This document shows, in pieces, positions 50,987 through 56,309 of a DNA stretch of 56,309 nucleotides. The notes beneath the pieces were generated by a model. That model made no database searches. It saw nothing but the letters and a program-made list of their open reading frames with translations, and was not told the origin of the DNA. Within the stretch, counting starts at the first letter, position 1. The number at the start of each line of letters is the position of its first letter. Origin of the DNA: Rhodothermales bacterium (GTDB taxonomy: Bacteria > Bacteroidota > Rhodothermia > Rhodothermales > UBA10348); contig JANJTM010000077.1 in NCBI GenBank assembly GCA_024711125.1, forward strand, positions 67,836 through 124,144, given 5' to 3'. The position numbers were made by a program, and so were the translations under genes.

Positions 50987-52351
50987 TCAGAAGTACCGCC
51001 CGGTCGAGACGATGAAGCCGAGCACGACGACGATGGCGATCGGAAGGACGAATCGCACGACGATTCCCCACGCCGAGGCAAACGCCATGCGGTGCCCACT
51101 GGCCTCCAACGCCTCGATCGCCTTCGGAATGCCCCATTTCCACCCCACGAAAACACAGGTCGCGAGCGCGCCGATCGATAGCGCGTAGTTGCCCCAGATG
51201 ATGTTCTGGATGTCGAGGAAGCTGGTGTCGAAGAGGAACGAGGTGAAAACGTCGGCTCCGCCCTGGGAGAGGGCCGACGGCACGGCGAGCACGAAGCAGA
51301 CGCCGCCGAGCACCCAGGCCGCCTTCTCCCGCTTCCACTTGCGTTCGTCGACGAAATAGGCGACCACGACCTCGAGCAGGCTGATGGTCGACGTCAGCGC
51401 GGCGATCGCGAGCAGGGCGTAGAAGGCGATGGCGAAGAGCGTGCCCGCCGGAAGGCTGTTGAAGACGGTCGGAAGCACGACGAACACCAGGCCCGGGCCG
51501 GCGGCCGGGTCGAGACCCGCGGAGAACAACGCCGGGAACATGATGAGCCCCGCGAGCACCGCGACCGACGTGTCGGCGAGCGCGACGAGCGCTCCGGCCT
51601 GCGGCATGTTCTCCTCCTTGGGGAAGTACGAGCCGTAGGTCACCATGGCGCCCATGCCGAGGCTGAGCGAAAAGAGCGCCTGCCCGAGCGCAGCCATGAC
51701 CGCGCCGGCGGACAGCTCCGAAAAATCGGGTACCAACAGGTACTCGAGCCCGGCCATGCCGCCGGGCAGGGTCAACGCGCGGATCGCGAGGACCAGCAGG
51801 ATGGCGAATAGCGCCGGCATGAGGATCTTGGACGCCCGTTCGATGCCCGCGCTGACACCGCCGCGCACGATGAGAATCGTGAGCAGCAGGAAGAGCGCCG
51901 TGTAGCCTACGGCCTGCAGCGGGTCGCCGATGAGTCCCGTGAAGAGCGCACCCGACGCATCGGCGTCCATGGCCGCTCCGAAGTCGCCCATGAAGGCGTG
52001 TCCCAGGTACCCGAGCGTCCATCCGGCGACGACCGAGTAGAAGGCCAGGATGCCGAAACCGGCGGCGATGCCGAGGTATCCCACGGCCGGCCACCAGGAG
52101 TTGGGGACCAGCGCGCGGAAGGCGCCGACCGCGTTGCGTTCGGTCTTCCGCCCCATGGCGAGTTCCGAGAAGAGCACCGGGATGCCGATGAGCAGCACGC
52201 AGCCCAGATACAGCAGCACGAAGGCGCCGCCCCCGTTCTCGCCCGCCATGTACGGAAAACGCCAGATGTTGCCCAGGCCGATGGCCGAGCCGGCCGCGGC
52301 GAGGATGAAGCCGAGGCGGCCGGACCACTGTCCGCGGGAGGCGGTAGACAT
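50987..52351 (-). CDS. Sodium-dependent transporter, NSS/SNF (SLC6) family (tandem copy 1)
   Basis: 454 residues from ATG 52351. LeuT-fold family marks: AAAGSAIGLGNIWRFPYMAGE with the unwound helix 1, ENGGGAF, and LSLGMGAMVTYGSYFP in helix 6. Twelve or so hydrophobic helices. NSS proteins import amino acids or related small molecules with Na+. The protein is closely similar to, and exactly as long as, the next copy at 52.7-54.1 kb. An 18-residue upstream extension of the frame is not conserved in the paralogue. Confidence 0.93.
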   Translation of the reverse strand: MSTASRGQWSGRLGFILAAAGSAIGLGNIWRFPYMAGENGGGAFVLLYLGCVLLIGIPVLFSELAMGRKTERNAVGAFRALVPNSWWPAVGYLGIAAGFGILAFYSVVAGWTLGYLGHAFMGDFGAAMDADASGALFTGLIGDPLQAVGYTALFLLLTILIVRGGVSAGIERASKILMPALFAILLVLAIRALTLPGGMAGLEYLLVPDFSELSAGAVMAALGQALFSLSLGMGAMVTYGSYFPKEENMPQAGALVALADTSVAVLAGLIMFPALFSAGLDPAAGPGLVFVVLPTVFNSLPAGTLFAIAFYALLAIAALTSTISLLEVVVAYFVDERKWKREKAAWVLGGVCFVLAVPSALSQGGADVFTSFLFDTSFLDIQNIIWGNYALSIGALATCVFVGWKWGIPKAIEALEASGHRMAFASAWGIVVRFVLPIAIVVVLGFIVSTGRYF

Positions 52352-52380
52352 GACGGGTCGGGGTTGATGTGAAGAGGCGG

Positions 52381-52389
52381 CGAAGGATA
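52381..52389 (-). promoter_or_regulatory. Probable -7 region of NSS symporter copy 1
   Basis: TATCCTTCG (minus strand, 52389-52381) lies 29 nt before ATG 52351. The equivalent position before copy 2 has TATTCTTCG, and in both the site runs on as CCGCC, so the promoter region was duplicated and kept together with the gene. Confidence 0.45.
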
Positions 52390-52466
52390 CTCGCAACCTC
52401 GGCAACCCGAAAGAGCCCCGACAGGCCTTAATCGCCCTTTAATCAGGGGGCGCGGTCGCGCACGGA

Positions 52467-52542
52467 CGCCGCATCGGGTGTCGCGGGTCGTGCGTGCGGA
52501 AGCGCGCGTGTGCGGGACCGCGGTCCCGACCCCGATGCGGCG
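52467..52542. repeat. Nested inverted repeats in the spacer between the NSS genes (left half)
   Basis: CGCCGCATCGGG (52467-52478) and CCCGATGCGGCG (52531-52542) are a perfect 12-bp inverted repeat enclosing about 52 nt. Inside it lies a perfect 14-bp palindrome GGGACCGCGGTCCC (52514-52527). Together they could fold into a large branched hairpin in RNA or DNA. Confidence 0.6.
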
Positions 52543-52603
52543 GCTCGGCCCGGGCGCGCACGGCCCGGCCCCTGGAGTGGGCCCGAGAGGAGGGAATCGG
52601 GGA

Positions 52604-52687
52604 GCGGAAGTGGAAAATGGGGCCGGATTCCACTTCCGCGCCCGAAAAACGGCTCCGGAAGTGGAATTCGGGGCTGAATTCCACTTC
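52604..52687. repeat. Tandem pair of hairpins sharing GGAAGTGGAA (right half of NSS spacer)
   Basis: First repeat: GCGGAAGTGGAA (52604-52615), 12-nt loop, TTCCACTTCCGC (52628-52639). Second repeat: GAAGTGGAATTC (52658-52669), 6-nt loop GGGGCT, GAATTCCACTTC (52676-52687). The core GGAAGTGGAA is thus present four times in alternating orientation within 84 bp, followed on the minus strand between the two by a TTTTT run (complement of 52645-52649). It begins 24 nt after the stop of NSS copy 2 on the minus strand. Confidence 0.75.
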
Positions 52688-52710
52688 GCCGCCCCCCTAG
52701 GCGCCCACGC

Positions 52711-54075
52711 TCAGAAGTACTGCCCCGTGAGGACGATGTACCCCAGCACGATCGCGATGGCGATCGGCGAGAGGAAACGCACCACGAAGGCCCACGCCGA
52801 GCGCAGCGGCATGACGTGTCCGCTGGCCTCGAGGCTCTCTAGGCCCTTGCCGACGGTCCATTTCCACCCGACGAAGAGGCAGGTGGCCAGCGCGCCGATC
52901 GAAAGCGCGTAGTTGCCCCAGATGATGTTCTGGATGTCGAGGAAGCTGGTGTCGAAGAGGAAGGAGGTGAAGACGTCGGCGCCGCCCTGGGAGAGGGCCG
53001 ACGGCACGGCGATGAGGAAACAGACCGAGCCGAGCACCCATGCCGCCTTCTCCCGCTTCCAGCCGCGTTCGTCGACGAAGTAGGCGACGACGACCTCGAG
53101 CAGGCTGATCGTCGAGGTCAGCGCGGCGATCGCGAGCAGGGCGTAGAAGGCAATCGCGAAGAGCGTGCCGGCCGGAAGGCTGTTGAACACGGTCGGAAGC
53201 ACGACGAAGACGAGGCCGGGACCGGCAGCCGGGTCGAGACCGGCCGAAAACAGCGCCGGAAACATGATGAGACCCGCCAGGATCGCGATCGAGGTATCGG
53301 CGACCGCGACCATGGCGCCGGCAAAGGGCATGTTCTCTCGCTTCGGGAAATAGGAGCCGTAGGTCACCATGGCGCCCATGCCGAGGCTGAGCGAGAAGAG
53401 CGCCTGCCCCAGCGCGGCCATCACCGAGCCGGCCGTCATCTTCGAGAAGTCGGGCTTGAGCAGGTAGGAGAGGCCTTCCATTCCGCCCGGAAGCGTGACC
53501 GAGCGGACGGCGAGCACGATCAGGATGGCCAGCAGGGCGGGCATGAGGATCTTGGCGGCCCGCTCGATGCCGGAGCTGACACCGCCCCTCACGATCAGGA
53601 TCGTCAACAGCAGGAATCCCGCGGTATAGGCGATGGCCTGCGTCGGCGAGCCGATGAGGCTCGTGAAGAGCGCGTTCGACTGCTCGGCCGTCATCGCGGC
53701 GCCGAAATCGCCGAGTACGGCGTGACCCAGGTAGCCGAGCGTCCAGCCGGCGACGACCGAGTAGAAGGCCAGGATGCCGAAGCCGGCGGCGATGCCGAGG
53801 TAGCCGACCGCGGGCCACCAGGTGTTCGGAACGAGTGCGCGGAAGGCGCCCACCGCGTTGCGCTCGGTCTTCCGCCCCATGGCGAGCTCACTGAACAGCA
53901 CCGGGAGTCCGATCAGCAGGACGCAGGCCAGGTACAGCAGCACGAACGCCCCGCCGCCGTTTTCGCCGGCCATGTACGGGAAACGCCAGATGTTGCCGAG
54001 GCCGACGGCCGAGCCGGCGGCCGCCAGGATGAAGCCGAGGCGGCCGGACCACTGTCCGCGGGATGCATTCGCCAT
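52711..54075 (-). CDS. Sodium-dependent transporter, NSS/SNF (SLC6) family (tandem copy 2)
   Basis: 454 residues. Same signatures as copy 1 (AAAGSAVGLGNIWRFPYMAGE, ENGGGAF, LSLGMGAMVTYGSYFP). Differences concentrate in the loop after helix 3-4 (about 130-150), around PDFSKMTAG, and in the C-terminal cytoplasmic segment (KWTVGKGLESLEASGHVMPL). The high similarity, even in DNA, suggests recent duplication or gene conversion. It lies upstream of copy 1 on the minus strand, with a 359-nt structured spacer between. Confidence 0.93.
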   Translation of the reverse strand: MANASRGQWSGRLGFILAAAGSAVGLGNIWRFPYMAGENGGGAFVLLYLACVLLIGLPVLFSELAMGRKTERNAVGAFRALVPNTWWPAVGYLGIAAGFGILAFYSVVAGWTLGYLGHAVLGDFGAAMTAEQSNALFTSLIGSPTQAIAYTAGFLLLTILIVRGGVSSGIERAAKILMPALLAILIVLAVRSVTLPGGMEGLSYLLKPDFSKMTAGSVMAALGQALFSLSLGMGAMVTYGSYFPKRENMPFAGAMVAVADTSIAILAGLIMFPALFSAGLDPAAGPGLVFVVLPTVFNSLPAGTLFAIAFYALLAIAALTSTISLLEVVVAYFVDERGWKREKAAWVLGSVCFLIAVPSALSQGGADVFTSFLFDTSFLDIQNIIWGNYALSIGALATCLFVGWKWTVGKGLESLEASGHVMPLRSAWAFVVRFLSPIAIAIVLGYIVLTGQYF

Positions 54076-54103
54076 GGAATATTACAGTCGGATTAAAAGG
54101 CGG

Positions 54104-54136
54104 CGAAGAATACACGGGAAATCGGCGGCCCCGCAA
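54104..54136 (-). promoter_or_regulatory. Promoter of NSS symporter copy 2
   Basis: On the minus strand TTG (54136-54134), 21 nt, then TATTCTTCG (54112-54104), 28 nt before ATG 54075. The -7 region and its distance to the start match copy 1. Confidence 0.5.
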
Positions 54137-54175
54137 GCGAAATCGGGCGACCGTGCGCGGATGGGGGCTCCCGTG

Positions 54176-54257
54176 TATATTCGGTGAAGCTACCCTGCGC
54201 CGGATGTCCGGCGCGTCTGCCCGGAACCCCGTCCTCGTCGGACCCCTGGTGGGTCCG
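54176..54257 (+). promoter_or_regulatory. Promoter-like site and two leader hairpins before the cytochrome-type lipoprotein gene
   Basis: TATATTCG (54176-54183) resembles the -7 element. The following leader contains two perfect hairpins: GCGCCGGA-TG-TCCGGCGC (54197-54214) and CGGACCC-CTGGT-GGGTCCG (54239-54257), the latter ending 7 nt before the ATG. They could control translation of the downstream gene; no known riboswitch is recognised. Confidence 0.45.
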
Positions 54258-54264
54258 CCTCGCG

Positions 54265-56309
54265 ATGCACAGGACCCCGTCTCTGTATCTGCTTGCGGCG
54301 CTTGTGCTTGCAGCGTCGGCCTGCGGCGTGTCCCATCCACCGGAGATCGAGGAGGCGATGGCCACGATCCCGAAGGAGATCCGCTACAACCGGGACGTGC
54401 GGCCGATCCTCTCGGACCGCTGCTTCAAGTGCCACGGCCCCGACGCGGCGGCCCGCGCCACGAACATGCACCTGGATTCGCGCGAGGGCTCGCAGATCGC
54501 GCTGGTCGCGGCGGCGAGCAGCGGGCGCGCGATCGACCCCGGCGATCCGTACGGCAGCGAGATGGTGCGGCGCATCCTGTCGCACGACCCGGCCTACCAC
54601 ATGCCTCCGCCCGAGGCGAACCTGACGCTGACCGACGAGGAGAAGGCCATCCTCATCCGCTGGATCGAGCAGGGCGCGGAATACGAGCCGCACTGGGCCT
54701 TTTCGCCCCCGGTCGAGCCCGACGCGCCGGACGTGGACGACCGGACGTGGTCCCGGCAGCCGATGGACCGCTTCGTGCTGGCCCGTCTCGAGGCGGAAGG
54801 CCTCGCGCCGCAGCCCGAAGCCGACCGCGAGACGCTGCTGCGGCGCGTGACGCTCGACCTGACCGGCCTCGTGCCCACGATCGAGGAAATGGGCGCGTTC
54901 CTCGCCGACTCGTCGGAAGGCGCGTACGAGCGGGCGGTCGACCGTCTGCTCGCGTCGCCCGCGTACGGGGAGCGGATGGCGAGCGCCTGGCTGGACCTCG
55001 CCCGCTATGCCGATTCGCACGGCTACCAGGACGACGGCATGCGCAACATGTGGCCTTGGCGCGACTGGGTCGTAAAGGCGCACAACGAGAACCTGCCGTG
55101 GGACACCTTTGTCACCTGGCAGATGGCCGGCGACCTGCTGCCGGACGCCACGCAGGAGCAGATCCTCGCGACCGGATTCAACCGCAACCACCTGCAGAGC
55201 CAGGAGGGCGGCATCGTCGCCGAGGAGTACCGGGTCGACTACGTGGCCGACCGCACCCATACGTTCGGGCGGGCCTTCCTGGGCCTCACGATGGAGTGCG
55301 CGCGCTGCCACGCGCACAAGTACGACCCCATCCCGATGGAGGAGTACTACGGGCTCTTCGCCTTCTTCAACTCGATAAACGAGTTCGGAAACATCCCGTA
55401 TTCGGGCGAGGCGGCGCCCGTCGTCATTCTCACCGACTCGCTGACCGACGCTCGGCTGGCGGAATTGCGCGCGTCGATCGCGCGGCTCGAGAGGGAACTG
55501 GCGACCGCGGCCGACGCGTCGTACCCCGGGTGGCTGCGTTCGGCGGGGGAGGGCGCCGCGTTGCGGCTGCCCGTGGCGCCGGCGTCGGTGCGGTCGTCCT
55601 CCGGCCGGGCGGCGCCGGGTGGCGCACGGCGCGAGGACCCCGCCCCGACGGGTCTCATCGGCCACTATCCGCTCGAGGGCTTCGTCGAGACGAAGGACCG
55701 CCTCGACCTGCCCGACCTCGTCAAGCCGAAGGAACCCGGCTATTTCTGGGGCGACCGCGACCAGCTGCCCGAACTCATCGAGGGCGTCGCCGGGAAGGGC
55801 ATGCGACTGAAGGGGGACGGTTGGCTCGACATGGGCGGCAAGCGGTTCGTCTTCGAGCGGAACGAGCCCTTCACGCTCTCGCTCTGGGTGCGCCTGGCGA
55901 GCGACTCGACGCACGGGCCGCTCATGGGCAAGTCCGGCGGGCTCTTCAACGGCAAGCGTGGCTACCTCGTGATCCTGAACGAGGACGGCACGCTCTCGGC
56001 GAGCCTCAACCACGTTTTCCCCGACAACTCGATCGAGATCCGCACGACCGATCGCCTCCCGGCGGGCGCCTGGCGCCACGTCGCGCTGACCTACGACGGT
56101 TCGTCGCGGGCCGACGGGATCCGCCTCTTCCTCGATGGCCGCCCGATGGCCTCGCGCGTGGTGGTCGACAACCTGCGCCAGTCGATCCGCTTCTCGATCG
56201 ACCCGGCGACCGGCGACACGAGCAACTGGGGCGGTTCGGGCAACCTCGCGATCGGTTTCGAGGGCGGAAACCTGCCGACCCTCGACCGGGCCGACGTGGA
56301 CGAATTCCG
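54265..56309 (+). CDS. Planctomycete-type cytochrome c / DUF1549 / LamG lipoprotein (3' partial)
   Basis: The frame is open from ATG 54265 to the right edge (681 residues seen). Lipoprotein signal with lipobox VLAASAC (Cys20). Residues 40-145 form a PSCyt1 (PF07635) domain with one haem motif, CFKCH, and the distal HMPPPEA. From about 155 to 375 a PSCyt2/DUF1549 domain follows (MDRFVLARLEAEGL, LLRRVTLDLTGL, GLTMECARCHAHKYDPI, which has CxxCH-like text). After about 460 a LamG-like jelly roll begins (HYPLEG, FTLSLWVRL, WRHVALTYDGS). In complete proteins a DUF1553 domain follows. The family is linked to breakdown of complex polysaccharides in planctomycetes and relatives; the reaction is unknown. 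Confidence 0.88.
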   Translation, partial: MHRTPSLYLLAALVLAASACGVSHPPEIEEAMATIPKEIRYNRDVRPILSDRCFKCHGPDAAARATNMHLDSREGSQIALVAAASSGRAIDPGDPYGSEMVRRILSHDPAYHMPPPEANLTLTDEEKAILIRWIEQGAEYEPHWAFSPPVEPDAPDVDDRTWSRQPMDRFVLARLEAEGLAPQPEADRETLLRRVTLDLTGLVPTIEEMGAFLADSSEGAYERAVDRLLASPAYGERMASAWLDLARYADSHGYQDDGMRNMWPWRDWVVKAHNENLPWDTFVTWQMAGDLLPDATQEQILATGFNRNHLQSQEGGIVAEEYRVDYVADRTHTFGRAFLGLTMECARCHAHKYDPIPMEEYYGLFAFFNSINEFGNIPYSGEAAPVVILTDSLTDARLAELRASIARLERELATAADASYPGWLRSAGEGAALRLPVAPASVRSSSGRAAPGGARREDPAPTGLIGHYPLEGFVETKDRLDLPDLVKPKEPGYFWGDRDQLPELIEGVAGKGMRLKGDGWLDMGGKRFVFERNEPFTLSLWVRLASDSTHGPLMGKSGGLFNGKRGYLVILNEDGTLSASLNHVFPDNSIEIRTTDRLPAGAWRHVALTYDGSSRADGIRLFLDGRPMASRVVVDNLRQSIRFSIDPATGDTSNWGGSGNLAIGFEGGNLPTLDRADVDEF

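Noticed and set aside
52604-52687. CRISPR array
   Set aside because: Only two units, palindromic, with unequal spacing and no cas genes.

Overview
The window is chromosomal, very G+C-rich (about two thirds by eye) and densely coded. I see no integrase, transposase, phage gene or CRISPR array. The best-fitting host is a high-G+C member of the Rhodothermota/Bacteroidota side of the tree. Reasons: a Bacteroidota-type second EF-G, a RicT/PSP1 protein with the N-terminal Cys cluster usual in that group, a TonB-dependent receptor, an AmpG-like transporter with a large insert, very few Shine-Dalgarno sequences, and promoters resembling the Bacteroidota TTG-N19-21-TAnnTTTG form, clearest upstream of the two tRNA genes. 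The phylum is an inference; no rRNA gene is present.

Layout. 1-9.2 kb: end of an outer-membrane Omp85-type barrel fused to a metallopeptidase-like domain and a beta-propeller, then a TlpA-like thioredoxin, a DUF5683-like protein, a fused isoprenol-kinase/DUF92 membrane protein and two tandem SLC1-type symporters. 9.4 kb: tRNA-Arg(CCG). 9.6-16.8 kb: a sigma factor with two region-4-like segments, a CPBP intramembrane protease, DUF2007, cdsA, a 66-residue membrane protein, mutL, tilS and hpt. 16.8-21.3 kb (minus strand): a compact unit of PD40 lipoprotein, HD phosphohydrolase, a kynurenine-formamidase-like enzyme and kynU. 21.3-24.4 kb: a polysaccharide-deacetylase-like protein, Sua5/TsaC and a convergent PAP2 phosphatase.

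24.5-42.5 kb is the most interesting part. A five-gene plus-strand series runs creatininase-family enzyme, isoaspartyl peptidase, DigH-like glycosidase, an Amidase_3 protein with a golvesin-like domain inserted in it, and an AmpG-like permease. Opposite it lie a TonB-dependent receptor, a SpoIID-like transglycosylase, accD and tsaB. Then come an EF-G paralogue whose switch II histidine is Tyr, and a two-gene unit pairing a membrane-anchored peptidoglycan amidase with a MamK-like bacterial actin. The cell-wall genes fit one theme: amidases strip stem peptides, SpoIID- and DigH-type enzymes act on denuded glycan strands, and AmpG carries products inward. That they form one system is my inference.

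42.5-56.3 kb: a membrane-fused spermidine-synthase-like protein, a tRNA with anticodon CAT (CCA encoded), holB-ricT, a minus-strand unit purF-glycosyltransferase-GroES-like, two tandem NSS-family sodium symporters separated by a 359-bp hairpin-rich spacer, and the start of a planctomycete-type cytochrome c/DUF1549/LamG lipoprotein that runs off the right edge.
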